A DNA stretch of 43,452 bases from Sphingobium sp. (GTDB lineage: Bacteria > Pseudomonadota > Alphaproteobacteria > Sphingomonadales > Sphingomonadaceae). Position 1 is the first letter of the stretch; every line of letters starts with the position of its first letter. The translations under genes and the position numbers were made by a program. The DNA lies in the NCBI GenBank assembly GCA_017984895.1, contig JAGNYO010000017.1, forward strand, positions 1-43,452. The letters are read 5' to 3'. The notes beneath the pieces were generated by a model. The model ran no database searches, was not told the origin of the DNA, and worked only from the letters and a program-made list of their open reading frames with translations. Shown piece after piece: positions 1 to 9,580 of this stretch.

Positions 1-682
1 GCGCCAGATAGCTTTCGACCAGACGCTCCAGCGCTTCAGGTGTGTGGGTGGTGGTCTGATAACCGTCGATCACGTTGCGAAAACGGACGGTGGCCGAGAG
101 CCACTGCCCGCGCCGCTGATAGAAACGGCCAATCTCCATTTCCTTGCCGGCGAGGTGATCGTTGACCAGATCGAGCTTCAGGCGCGCATCCGCCGCATAG
201 GCGGTCTGCGGATAGCGGCGGATCAGCTCGCCCAGCGCATCGAGTGCCTGGCTCGTCACCTTCTGGTCGCGGGTCACGTCGGCGATCTGCTCATAATAGC
301 TCAGTGCAATGAGATAGAAGGCGTAAGGCGCGTCCTTGTTGCCGGGGTGAATGGCGAGGAATCGCTGCGCGCCGGTCACCGCCTCGCTATAGTCGCGGTT
401 CATGTAATAGGAAAAAGCGCTCATCAACTGCGCGCGCCGTGCCCAGGGCGAATAGGGATGCTGGCGCTCTACCTCGTCGAACAACTGCGCGGCAAGTTTG
501 TATTGCCCGGCATCGAGGCGAAATTTCGCGCTGTTATAGAGGGTCGATACATCGCGCGCGACATAATGCGTATCCCCCTTGTTCTTGCCGGTGGAGCAGG
601 CGGAGAGGAGGGTGGCCGCGGCGAAAGTGCCCAGTGCGATGCCAAGGGTGCGGGGGAGTTTGAACAGCATGGCATCGCTCAT
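1..682 (-). CDS. bamD: Outer membrane protein assembly factor BamD (3' part cut off by window edge)
   Basis: Lipoprotein subunit of the BAM complex that inserts beta-barrel proteins into the outer membrane. The frame reads MSDAMLFKLPRT, then a hydrophobic stretch and a lipobox LLSAC with the lipidated Cys at residue 29, followed by helical TPR-like sequence (YNSAKFRLDAGQYKLAAQLF, ARRAQLMSAFSYYMNRDY, DARLKLDLVNDHLAGKEMEI) typical of BamD. The ATG at 682 is the first in frame; the ATG at 670 (MLFKLPRT) is an equally possible start and would put the lipidated Cys at residue 25. About 227 codons are visible and the frame runs off the left edge without a stop, so the C-terminus is missing. It lies in the same direction as clpS, 106 nt downstream of it. 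Confidence 0.93.
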   Translation of the reverse strand, partial: MSDAMLFKLPRTLGIALGTFAAATLLSACSTGKNKGDTHYVARDVSTLYNSAKFRLDAGQYKLAAQLFDEVERQHPYSPWARRAQLMSAFSYYMNRDYSEAVTGAQRFLAIHPGNKDAPYAFYLIALSYYEQIADVTRDQKVTSQALDALGELIRRYPQTAYAADARLKLDLVNDHLAGKEMEIGRFYQRRGQWLSATVRFRNVIDGYQTTTHTPEALERLVESYLA

Positions 683-788
683 AACGCAGGCTTTGAGGTT
701 CGCCAAGCAGATGATTGCGTCTGCGTCGTAATGAAGGGGAGGCGGCGTTAAAAATTATGCGATCAATGGAAAAGCGCCACTAACCCCG

Positions 789-1151
789 TCAGGCCTTTTC
801 CAGCGTGCATTGCAGGGGATGCTGGTTTTGCCGGGCGAAGTCCATCACCTGGTTTACCTTGGTTTCCGCCACTTCATAGCTGAATACGCCGCAAATCCCT
901 ACGCCGCGCTGGTGGACATGGAGCATCACGCGGGTGGCTTCTTCCATATCCATCTTGAAGAAACGCTGGAGCACATGCACGACGAACTCCATAGGGGTAT
1001 AATCGTCGTTGAGCATCAGCACCTTGTAGTGCGACGGGCGTTTGGTGCGCGTGCGGGTGCGCGTGGCGACATTGACGCCGGGACCACCGGAGCGGCCGTC
1101 ATCCTCGCCATCCTTGCCGGCCATCGCAACCCGCATTGCCCGCACAGCCAT
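789..1151 (-). CDS. clpS: ATP-dependent Clp protease adaptor ClpS
   Basis: N-recognin adaptor that delivers proteins with destabilising N-terminal residues to ClpAP. The ClpS core is unmistakable: [20 protein letters not shown] carries the substrate-pocket Asn-Asp-Asp, followed by the conserved [24 protein letters not shown] segment region with its ClpA-contact residues. The N-terminal 40 residues are charged and flexible, rich in Arg-Thr. The open frame extends to an ATG at 1169, but that codon has no Shine-Dalgarno. The ATG at 1151 has GAGGAAG nine bases upstream, so it is preferred (120 aa). Aat, which creates N-degrons, is encoded at 38363-39085 in the same window. Confidence 0.95.
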   Translation of the reverse strand: MAVRAMRVAMAGKDGEDDGRSGGPGVNVATRTRTRTKRPSHYKVLMLNDDYTPMEFVVHVLQRFFKMDMEEATRVMLHVHQRGVGICGVFSYEVAETKVNQVMDFARQNQHPLQCTLEKA

Positions 1152-1271
1152 CTCGCGCATCTTCCTCATCGGGGCAGATATGGCTGGAGAGAGCTATTTC
1201 GGCAAGAGGGTGGTGCGACTAATCGAGGCAGGAAAAGCATATGGCTCTATTATATCGCGGCAAAGAATGAA

Positions 1272-1306
1272 AAAAGCCCTGCCTCCGTGCAGGAGACAGG
1301 GCTTTT
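1272..1306 (-). terminator. Rho-independent terminator after the phasin gene
   Basis: Read on the minus strand this is a GC stem (GCCCTGTCTCC pairing with GGAGGCAGGGC, one mismatch) with a 5-nt loop, followed directly by TTTTTT. It lies 25 nt after the phasin stop. The other strand also has a T4 run, so it may work in both directions between phasin and clpS. Confidence 0.85.
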
Positions 1307-1330
1307 CGCAAAAATATTTATGTTGTCAGA

Positions 1331-2176
1331 TCAGGCGGCGATCGAACGCACCTTCTCTGTCATGATCGAGACGCGGGTGCTGATCGGCTGCGCCACTTCG
1401 CCAGCGAGCTTGAGGAAAGCCTCGCTGTTCTTGGCGGCTTCCTTGGCAAAGGCGTCGAAATTGCTGGAGAGCAGCTCGCTCTGAAGCTGGAAGAACTCGG
1501 CCGGGCTCTTGGCGGCGGCGAGGCTCTTGAGCGCGGCAGAGGCCTTCTCGAAGGTGAGGCGGCCATATTCGGCGGCGTCCTGGCCCAGCGTCTCTACGCC
1601 CTTGCTGGCGATCTTGCCGGATTCAACCAGCGCCTCGACATTGCCCTTGGCGAGTTCGTTGATCTGCTCGAACGCCTTGCTGGACTTTTCCACGCTGGCC
1701 TTGGCCTTTTCGCTCATCTCGACGAAAGCGGCCTCGAAACGGCCCTTTGCATCTTCTGCGAACTTCTTGGTGTTTTCGATAACGTCGTTCATGATTTCGG
1801 TTCCTTTCTGCTCAGCCTGATCCTTTGCTTCGGCCGGAGATTCGGTTGCCTCTTCGGCAATTTCCTCGACTGCGGGCAGGGATGGGGCGTTGACTTCGAT
1901 GGTTTCTGGGGTGGTTTCAGTATATTCTTCGGTTATTGTTATATCCTCGGCCGGCATGAGATCGGCGGCGGTCAGTTCCGGCGCGGGGGCCGGCTGGGGG
2001 ATTTCCACCGGCTCGGGCTGCGCTATCAAGACTTCCGCCGGCGCGGGTGCCGGAGTTTTTTTCATCACAGGTGCGGCCTGCTTCCTGGTGGTCGCGGCCT
2101 TGCGGCCCGCCTGAGGAGCAACCTTGCCCGGTGTGTCGCGATCCGGGCGTCGCTGTCTTTTGGATGGTCCAGTCAT
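1331..2176 (-). CDS. Phasin family protein (PHA granule-associated), long N-terminal extension
   Basis: Granule-coating protein that stabilises polyhydroxyalkanoate inclusions. The C-terminal 150 residues (from MNDVIENTKKFAEDAKGRFE onward) are the amphipathic-helix phasin domain, with FEQINELAKGNVEALVESGK and KSPAEFFQLQSELLSSNFDA typical of the family. The first 128 residues are low complexity: a basic start (SKRQRRPDRD, GRKAATTRKQ), then Pro/Ala-rich, then acidic sequence. The start at 2176 has AAGGGAG six bases upstream; the frame is open to 2230 but without a comparable site. An internal ATG at 1792 has AAGGAA eight bases upstream and would give a standard 153-residue phasin. The promoter region carries two TGCA-rich boxes shared with phaC, consistent with PhaR control. 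Confidence 0.93.
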   Translation of the reverse strand: MTGPSKRQRRPDRDTPGKVAPQAGRKAATTRKQAAPVMKKTPAPAPAEVLIAQPEPVEIPQPAPAPELTAADLMPAEDITITEEYTETTPETIEVNAPSLPAVEEIAEEATESPAEAKDQAEQKGTEIMNDVIENTKKFAEDAKGRFEAAFVEMSEKAKASVEKSSKAFEQINELAKGNVEALVESGKIASKGVETLGQDAAEYGRLTFEKASAALKSLAAAKSPAEFFQLQSELLSSNFDAFAKEAAKNSEAFLKLAGEVAQPISTRVSIMTEKVRSIAA

Positions 2177-2190
2177 CACGAACTCCCTTA

Positions 2191-2256
2191 TGCTGCATTG
2201 CAACATAAAGAATCCAACAGCTTTTGTCAAGCGCTTTTTGTGCAGTGCAACATAAA
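2191..2256 (-). promoter_or_regulatory. Two putative PhaR operators upstream of the phasin gene
   Basis: Two near-identical boxes, written in the gene direction: TTTATGTTGCAATGCAGCA (2191-2209) and TTTATGTTGCACTGCACAAA (2237-2256). Each centres on TTGCAnTGCA. PhaR repressors of alpha- and betaproteobacteria are known to bind TGC-rich dyads upstream of phasin genes. The first box lies 14 bp upstream of the phasin start codon, where bound repressor would block transcription. No phaR gene is in this window, so the regulator assignment is inferred. Confidence 0.6.
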
Positions 2257-2304
2257 TGAAATATGGTGCGGCAAGGCAGGAGAAAACGTGGCGTGGCGGG
2301 GGCT

Positions 2305-4101
2305 TCAGCGGGTCTTTACATAGCTCCCCGGTGCCGGCTCCAGCGCCTTAAGTCTACCTTTTCCGGGGATTCTCGCGCCCTTGACGGCAACGGTGCGGCT
2401 GTCCTGCGCCTCTAGCCAATCCACCCAATCCGGCCACCAACTGCCTTTGTGTTCCTTGGCGGCGGTGATAAACTCCTCCAGAGTGGAGCAGGTTTTCTCG
2501 CAGGACCAATATTGATATTTGTTATCCGCAGGCGGGTTCACCACCCCGGCGATATGGCCGGACCCTGCGAGCAGGAAACGGACCGGCCCCGAGAAATGTT
2601 CGGTCAGCTTCCACACACTTTTCATCGGCGCGATATGATCCTCGCGCCCCGCCTGAATATAGCAGGGGGTTTGCACCTTGCGCAGGTCGATCGGCACGCC
2701 CTCGATTCTGATTGCGCCGGGGCTTGCCAGCTTGTTGTCACGATAGAGATCGGCGAGATAGGCCTTATGCCATTTTGCAGGCAGGTTGGTGGTGTCACCA
2801 TTCCAGTAGAGCAGGTCGAACGGCGGATAATCGGCGCCGAGCAGATAGTTGTTGACCACATAGCTCCAGATGAGATCCCGCCCGCGCAGCAGATTGAACG
2901 TAACGGCCATGTAGCGCCCGTCGAGGTAGCCGGGGGCGGAAAGCTGATCGACCAGCTTCAACTGCTCGTCGTCGATGAAGAGACTGAGATCACCCGCATC
3001 GCTGAAGTCCACCTGCGCGGTGAAGAAGGTCGCGCTTTTGACCTTCCCGGCCTCTCCGCGCGCGGACAGCCATGCGAGCGTGGTGGCCAGCGTCGTTCCC
3101 GCCACGCAATAGCCGATGGCGTGCACATTTTCCACGCCCAGAAGATCGCGCACCGTGTCGATCGCGTCGACCTGCCCGCGCACGATATAATCGGCCCACT
3201 CCACATCCTTCATGCTGGCGTCGGCGGATTTCCAGCTCACCATGAACACGCTGATGCCCTGATCCACCGCCCATTTGACGAAACTCTTGTGGGGCGAGAG
3301 ATCGAGGATGTAGAAACGGTTGATCCACGGCGGAAAGATGACGAGCGGGGTTTCCATCACCTTCTTGGTGGTCGGCTCATAATGGATGAGCTGATAGAGC
3401 GGCGTTTCCTTGATGACCTTGCCCGGCGTCGCGGCGATATTGACGCCCAGCTCGAATTTCGTGCCATCCGTGTGGGTAAGCTGGCCCTTGCTCAGATCCG
3501 CCAGCATATGGTGCAAGCCACGCAGCAGGTTTTCGCCGCGCGTCTCCAGCGTCTTTTCCAGCACCACCGGGTTGGTGAGCGCGAAATTGCTGGGCGACAG
3601 CGCGTCGATCATCCCCTGTGTCGCGAATTTGAGCTTGTCCTTCTGGCGTGCGTCCAGCCCGTCGACCGTGTCGGACAGGCGCAGCATATAATCCGACAGC
3701 AGCAGATAGCTCTGGCGGATCAGGTCGAAGAACGGATTTTCGCTCCATTTGGGGTCGGCGAAACGGCGGTCCTTGCGCGCGGCGGGGCTGGTGTCCGGCG
3801 GGCTGTTATTGTCTGGGTCGACATCGAGAAACCGTTGCCACAGGGCAATGGATTCCTTGGTGAAATCAGCCTGCACCTGTGCCAGCAGCTCGGGCTGGAA
3901 CAAGGTGGGCGCGGCCGACAGCGCGGATTGCGCCGCTGTCTGCAATGCATGGAGCGGCTGCTCGCTGGTAAGCGCGCCGGAGGCATATTCGAGCAGCATC
4001 TGCTGCGCCTGGCCCAGGGTGCGGGTCCAGTGCTGGAGATCCTGCAGGGTTGGCAGGCCGGGCTGCGGCTGGTGTGCGTTTTTGCTGGTCAGATCGGGCA
4101 T
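2305..4101 (-). CDS. phaC: Class I poly(3-hydroxyalkanoate) synthase
   Basis: Polymerises (R)-3-hydroxyacyl-CoA into PHA at the granule surface. The 598-aa length fits class I PhaC. The lipase-like box GYCVAGTT holds the catalytic Cys332; the Asp488 in QAGREDHIAP and His516 in GSGHIAGVVNPP complete the Cys-Asp-His triad with spacing like Cupriavidus PhaC. The N-terminal PhaC_N region (NPFFDLIRQSYLLLSDYML, residues 122-140) and the WPDWVDWL motif near the C-terminus are also conserved. The ATG at 4101 has AGAGAGG five bases upstream; the frame continues to a TTG at 4116 that is less likely. Divergent from the aminotransferase gene. The phasin start lies 128 nt beyond its stop, on the same strand. 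Confidence 0.97.
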   Translation of the reverse strand: MPDLTSKNAHQPQPGLPTLQDLQHWTRTLGQAQQMLLEYASGALTSEQPLHALQTAAQSALSAAPTLFQPELLAQVQADFTKESIALWQRFLDVDPDNNSPPDTSPAARKDRRFADPKWSENPFFDLIRQSYLLLSDYMLRLSDTVDGLDARQKDKLKFATQGMIDALSPSNFALTNPVVLEKTLETRGENLLRGLHHMLADLSKGQLTHTDGTKFELGVNIAATPGKVIKETPLYQLIHYEPTTKKVMETPLVIFPPWINRFYILDLSPHKSFVKWAVDQGISVFMVSWKSADASMKDVEWADYIVRGQVDAIDTVRDLLGVENVHAIGYCVAGTTLATTLAWLSARGEAGKVKSATFFTAQVDFSDAGDLSLFIDDEQLKLVDQLSAPGYLDGRYMAVTFNLLRGRDLIWSYVVNNYLLGADYPPFDLLYWNGDTTNLPAKWHKAYLADLYRDNKLASPGAIRIEGVPIDLRKVQTPCYIQAGREDHIAPMKSVWKLTEHFSGPVRFLLAGSGHIAGVVNPPADNKYQYWSCEKTCSTLEEFITAAKEHKGSWWPDWVDWLEAQDSRTVAVKGARIPGKGRLKALEPAPGSYVKTR

Positions 4102-4206
4102 TCTTGCCTCTCTCAAGCTCTTTTGTGTTTTTCATGGCGCTTAACTGCGATGAAAATGCTGCGCCGGGTCTGGCGACCGCCGCGAAGCCAGTATATAGCG
4201 TGTGGC

Positions 4207-4242
4207 GCACAGTGCAATGTCTGTTTTGTTGCATTGCAGCAA
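4207..4242. promoter_or_regulatory. Putative PhaR operator pair in the phaC/aminotransferase intergenic region
   Basis: Two TGCA-rich boxes 9-10 bp apart: GCACAGTGCAATGT (4207-4220) and TTGTTGCATTGCAGCAA (4226-4242). They match the boxes upstream of the phasin gene (TGTTGCAnTGCA core on one strand or the other). The pair sits about 105 bp upstream of phaC and 18 bp upstream of the aminotransferase start, so it could affect both divergent genes. Confidence 0.55.
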
Positions 4243-4260
4243 TTAAGGAAAGTCACACCC

Positions 4261-5475
4261 ATGTCCGAGGAATTCTATCGCATCAAGCGCCTGCCCCCCT
4301 ATGTCATCGCGGAAGTGAACGCGATGCGGGCCGCAGCGCGTGCGGCGGGTGAGGACATTATCGACCTCGGCATGGGCAACCCCGATCTGCCGCCGGCGCC
4401 GCATGTAATCGAAAAGCTGTGCGAAGTGGCGCAAAAGCCCAACGCGCATGGCTATTCGCAATCGAAGGGCATTCCAGGGCTGCGCAAGGCGCAGGCGAAT
4501 TATTATGCGCGGCGTTTTGGCGTGGAGCTGGACGCCGAGACGGAAGTGGTCGTGACCATGGGGTCGAAGGAGGGGCTGGCGAGCCTCGCCACCGCGATCA
4601 CCGCGCCGGGCGATGTCGTGCTGGCGCCCAACCCCAGTTACCCGATCCACACCTTTGGCTTCATAATCGCCGGGGCGACGATCCGCTCGGTGCCGACCAC
4701 GCCGGACGAGAACTACTGGCGCTCGCTCGACCGGGCGATGGCGTTCACCGTGCCGCGCCCGTCGATCATCGTCGTCAACTATCCCTCCAACCCCACGGCG
4801 GAAACGGTCGACCATGCGTTCTACGAGCGGCTGGTGGCGTGGGCGAAGGAGAACAAGGTCTGGGTGATATCCGACCTGGCCTATTCGGAGCTGTATTTCG
4901 ATGGCAATCCGACGCCGTCGATCCTGCAAGTTCCGGGCGCGAAGGATGTCGCGGTCGAGTTCACCTCCATGTCCAAGACCTATTCGATGGCGGGCTGGCG
5001 CATGGGCTTTGCCGTGGGCAACCCCAAGCTGATCGCGGCGATGACGCGGGTGAAATCCTACCTCGATTATGGTGCGTTCACGCCGATTCAGGCGGCGGCC
5101 TGCGCGGCATTGAACGGCCCGCAGGATATCGTGCAGAAAAACCGCGAGCTGTATCACAAGCGGCGCGATGTGCTGGTGGAGAGTTTCGGCCGCGCCGGCT
5201 GGGATATTCCACCCGCCAAGGCGAGCATGTTCTGCTGGGCGCCGCTGCCCCCCGCGCTCAGGGACATGGGCAGCCTCGAATTCTCGAAGCAGCTTCTCTC
5301 TCACGCCAAGGTCGCGGTCGCGCCCGGCGTCGGCTATGGCGAGGATGGCGAGGGTTTCGTCCGCATCGCGATGGTGGAGAACGAGCAGCGCCTGCGTCAG
5401 GCCGCCCGCAATGTGAAGAAATATCTGCAAAGCATGGGGGTCAATACGCCGTCCGGCAAGACGGCGATTGGCTGA
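4261..5475 (+). CDS. alaC: PLP-dependent aminotransferase, AlaC-like (fold type I)
   Basis: Class I/II aminotransferase of 404 aa that most resembles the glutamate-pyruvate transaminase AlaC; LL-diaminopimelate aminotransferase-like members are the main alternative. The PLP Schiff-base lysine is Lys239 in SMSKTYSMAGWRMGF. Asn176 in NYPSNPTAE and Asp205/Tyr208 in VISDLAYSE contact the cofactor, and the N-terminal LGMGNPDLPP is a family signature. The ATG at 4261 follows AAGGAA. The reading frame is open far upstream across the whole antisense strand of phaC, but protein similarity begins at MSEEFYRIKR and there is a clear ribosome-binding site, so the long upstream part is not coding. Confidence 0.92.
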   Translation: MSEEFYRIKRLPPYVIAEVNAMRAAARAAGEDIIDLGMGNPDLPPAPHVIEKLCEVAQKPNAHGYSQSKGIPGLRKAQANYYARRFGVELDAETEVVVTMGSKEGLASLATAITAPGDVVLAPNPSYPIHTFGFIIAGATIRSVPTTPDENYWRSLDRAMAFTVPRPSIIVVNYPSNPTAETVDHAFYERLVAWAKENKVWVISDLAYSELYFDGNPTPSILQVPGAKDVAVEFTSMSKTYSMAGWRMGFAVGNPKLIAAMTRVKSYLDYGAFTPIQAAACAALNGPQDIVQKNRELYHKRRDVLVESFGRAGWDIPPAKASMFCWAPLPPALRDMGSLEFSKQLLSHAKVAVAPGVGYGEDGEGFVRIAMVENEQRLRQAARNVKKYLQSMGVNTPSGKTAIG

Positions 5476-5494
5476 AACGAGGGGCGGCTCCATC

Positions 5495-5995
5495 ATGGCC
5501 AATGGTCCCCACATGTCGCATGTCGTGCAGGCGATTCAGCTCTCGGTCGCGCCGGTGTTTCTGCTGGCGGGTATCGGTGGATTCCTCAATGTATGCGCGG
5601 CGCGGCTGGCCCGTGTGGTGGACCGCGCCCGCATCGTCGAGGAAAAGATCACCCGAACGCGCGGCGCAGAGCATGACCGGATGGTGCAGGAGATCAGGAT
5701 GCTCGACCGGCGCATCAGCATTTGCAACGCCTGTATTTCTCTCGCGGTGCTGAGCGCGTGCGCCATCTGTCTGGTCGTCATAATGCTGTTCGCCAACCAG
5801 CTCTTCGTCAATATGCTCGAAACGCCGATCGCGCTGCTGTTCGTCGGGGCAATGATAGCAATCGGCGTCGCCTTCGCGCTGTTCATCGTCGAGACGCGCA
5901 TCGGGTCCTCCGTGGTGCGCATTCGCTCGGAAATCCTGTTCCACAAGGAGGAAGCGCGGGACCAGGGCGAGCCTGGCCCCGACAAAACTCCCTGA
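5495..5995 (+). CDS. DUF2721 family membrane protein
   Basis: Small inner-membrane protein of unknown function, 166 aa. It has a conserved N-terminus (MSHVVQAIQLSVAPVFLLAG) leading into a first hydrophobic segment, a charged cytoplasmic stretch (RLARVVDRARIVEEKITRTR) and two closely spaced membrane segments near residues 80-105 and 110-135, ending in a charged tail. This arrangement is that of DUF2721. The ATG at 5495 follows a purine-rich GAGGGG; the frame extends only to a TTG overlapping the aminotransferase stop. It starts 19 nt after the aminotransferase stop and is probably co-transcribed with it. Confidence 0.85.
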   Translation: MANGPHMSHVVQAIQLSVAPVFLLAGIGGFLNVCAARLARVVDRARIVEEKITRTRGAEHDRMVQEIRMLDRRISICNACISLAVLSACAICLVVIMLFANQLFVNMLETPIALLFVGAMIAIGVAFALFIVETRIGSSVVRIRSEILFHKEEARDQGEPGPDKTP

Positions 5996-6012
5996 CCGCT
6001 GCGAACCTTATC

Positions 6013-7086
6013 CTAAGCCGTTGCCGCACCACCCGGCTCTGCGCGTTCTTCGGCGATCAGGCGCGCCAAGATGCGCCGCGCCGCTACCGGGGCTGCATCG
6101 GTGGCGAGCAGGATGGGATCAAGCGCGAATATATCGCTTGAGTGACCCATGCGCCGCTGCACCATTTCGATCATCGGCTCGTCCTGCTGGGCGAAGGCGA
6201 GGTCAAACAACGCGAGCATGGCGGCATCGACCTCGGGTTCGCCGTGTCGCCTGTTGCGGCCATTGACGTAGAAATAATGCGAGGTGAACTCCGTTTCCGG
6301 TGTGATGAAGTGCAACTGGGGAATCAGCGCTCCGTCCTCTTCCGGTGTGCCCATCGCCCATGTTCCCGCATCGAAATCGAGCAGCGCGGGCGGGTGCCAG
6401 GCCATGGTCGAGCGCGTGTGGCAGGGCGTGTCCCTGTCATATCCGAAGAGCTTCTGGCTCGGCTCCGGCGCGGCAAGCCCTGAACGCATGCGGTGATTGA
6501 TGATGGAGCGATCCCGCCGCTCGAGCTTCTGGGTCGTCGCTGCCAGCAGTTCGTCTGGCGTATAGGCCGATCCACCAAACTGCGGATGGATATAGGAGGC
6601 ATGGCTGAGATCCAGCAGATTGTCGACCACCAGCTCATAATTGCCGCGGACATGCAACAAGCCCTTGACGATGGCGAAGCGCTCCGGCTGTTCGAGAAAG
6701 GCGATGGCCGGCACCTGCTCCGCGTCCGCCTTTGCCGGGTCGCCCGGCCATATCCAGAGGATGCCGTATTTCTCCATCACCGGCCATGTCGCCACACGCG
6801 CGGCGCGAAGCGGTCCCGTTCCCTTCATGTGCGGATTGCGGACGCATTCCCCCCCACCGTTGAACTGGAGGCCATGATAGGGGCATTCGATACTATCGCC
6901 CTTGATCTTCCCTTCCGACAGGGGCGCAAAACGATGCGGGCACCGATCTTCCAGCGCGTGCACTGTGCCGTCCGCGTCGCGGAACAGGGCGACATCCCGA
7001 TCGAGCAGCTTCCTGCCGAGTGGTTTTTCTGCCACTTCGTCCGCGAATGCCGCCGCATACCACGCATTGTGCAGATAAGTCAGCAT
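6013..7086 (-). CDS. Rieske non-heme iron oxygenase, vanillate O-demethylase (VanA)-like
   Basis: Oxygenase component of a two-part aromatic oxygenase, 357 aa. The Rieske centre is CPHRFAPL at Cys49/His51 with CPYHGLQF at Cys68/His71. The mononuclear iron site is DNLLDLSHASYIH (bridging Asp155, ligands His162 and His167), and the third acidic ligand probably lies in the late QQDEPMIEMVQRRMG motif. This is the VanA/LigX/dicamba-monooxygenase type, commonly acting on methoxylated aromatics, but the substrate cannot be read from sequence. No ferredoxin reductase gene (VanB type) is nearby. The ATG at 7086 has GGGAG about eight bases upstream. Divergent from an SDR gene, which may act in the same pathway. 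Confidence 0.9.
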   Translation of the reverse strand: MLTYLHNAWYAAAFADEVAEKPLGRKLLDRDVALFRDADGTVHALEDRCPHRFAPLSEGKIKGDSIECPYHGLQFNGGGECVRNPHMKGTGPLRAARVATWPVMEKYGILWIWPGDPAKADAEQVPAIAFLEQPERFAIVKGLLHVRGNYELVVDNLLDLSHASYIHPQFGGSAYTPDELLAATTQKLERRDRSIINHRMRSGLAAPEPSQKLFGYDRDTPCHTRSTMAWHPPALLDFDAGTWAMGTPEEDGALIPQLHFITPETEFTSHYFYVNGRNRRHGEPEVDAAMLALFDLAFAQQDEPMIEMVQRRMGHSSDIFALDPILLATDAAPVAARRILARLIAEERAEPGGAATA

Positions 7087-7165
7087 CCGCTCTTCTCCCG
7101 GTAGACAAGTTACTGAAACTGTATATGCAAATGAATGCAATTTTGAGTTCTATGCAAGGAAATTG

Positions 7166-7966
7166 ATGATGGCCCCGCACGGCACAGCGTTCGTAACCGG
7201 ATGCTCCTCAGGCATTGGCGCGGCATTTGCCCGTGCGCTTGCTCGCAAGGGGCATGATCTCGTCATCGTTGCCAGACGGGCGGACCGCCTGCGGGCGCTG
7301 GCCGCACAGCTTGAGGAGGAAACCGGCCGCTCCGTCAGCATCGCCGCCGCCGATCTTTCCGAGCCGGATGATCTGGCCGGGCTTGTGCGACGCCTGACGG
7401 AGATCGAGGATCTGGCGCTGCTGGTGAACAATGCCGGCCTTGGCCCGTTGGGCGACTTTGCCGATCTGGCGATAGGCGATGTGCGCAGGATGCTGGCCGT
7501 GAATATCGGCGCACTGACGGAGTTGAGCCTCGCCGCGGTGCCGCAGCTTATCCGCAATAGCGCCAGCCTCATCAACGTCGCGTCGGGGGTGTCCTTTGCC
7601 GTGATGAAAGATCTTGCGGTCTACAGCGGCACCAAGGGCTATGTGATGCAGTTCACGCGCAGCCTGGCCCTTGAGCTGGAGCCATATGGCTGCCGGGTGC
7701 AGGCACTGGTGCCCGGCCTGACCCGGACCGATCTCGGCGGGGCGGAGGCGATCAACTTCTTCGATCAGTTCCCGCCGGAAATGGTGATGGAGCCGGAGGA
7801 TCTCGTCGCGGCCTCGCTTGCCGGGCTGGCGCTGAACGAGACTGTCTGCATCCCCGCTCTGGAAGATGCCAGACGGATCGCCGCGCTAATCCAGGAGATG
7901 CAGGATATCGGCATGGCGGTGTCTCGTCGCGCTATCGCCAGCCGCTATCGCCCCCTGACTGCTTAG
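7166..7966 (+). CDS. Short-chain dehydrogenase/reductase (SDR)
   Basis: NAD(P)-dependent oxidoreductase of the classical SDR family, 266 aa. The Rossmann motif TGCSSGIG (residues 11-18), NNAG (88-91), Asn113, Ser140 and the YSGTK pair Tyr153/Lys157 complete the catalytic tetrad. The arginines after the second strand (ARRADRLR) favour NADP(H). The ATG at 7166 lies 5 bases after AAGGA; the next ATG at 7169 is equally usable. Transcribed divergently from the Rieske oxygenase with a short AT-rich gap (7087-7165), which suggests shared control. Substrate unknown. Confidence 0.9.
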   Translation: MMAPHGTAFVTGCSSGIGAAFARALARKGHDLVIVARRADRLRALAAQLEEETGRSVSIAAADLSEPDDLAGLVRRLTEIEDLALLVNNAGLGPLGDFADLAIGDVRRMLAVNIGALTELSLAAVPQLIRNSASLINVASGVSFAVMKDLAVYSGTKGYVMQFTRSLALELEPYGCRVQALVPGLTRTDLGGAEAINFFDQFPPEMVMEPEDLVAASLAGLALNETVCIPALEDARRIAALIQEMQDIGMAVSRRAIASRYRPLTA

Positions 7967-8032
7967 GGTGCGTGGACTGCGCAGCGCGCAACAATACGCG
8001 CTGAGAGCAGCCGCGCCGGAGACGGAACGCCG

Positions 8033-9520
<1,488 letters not shown>

Positions 9521-9580
9521 AGTCTCATTTTATACGCCCTGCGCGCCTGACGACTGGGTGCTACCAAGAAAGTGTTAACC

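Noticed and set aside
2449-4260. Open frame of about 600 codons antisense to phaC, running in frame into the aminotransferase gene (1008 codons in total)
   Set aside because: Its translation is low-information, rich in Arg, His, Gly and Val, as expected opposite a GC-rich gene. phaC on the other strand is certain, and the aminotransferase has its own start with a ribosome-binding site.
4243-5514. 423-codon minus-strand frame opposite the aminotransferase gene
   Set aside because: Antisense shadow rich in Arg/His. The plus-strand enzyme has its PLP lysine and all cofactor motifs.
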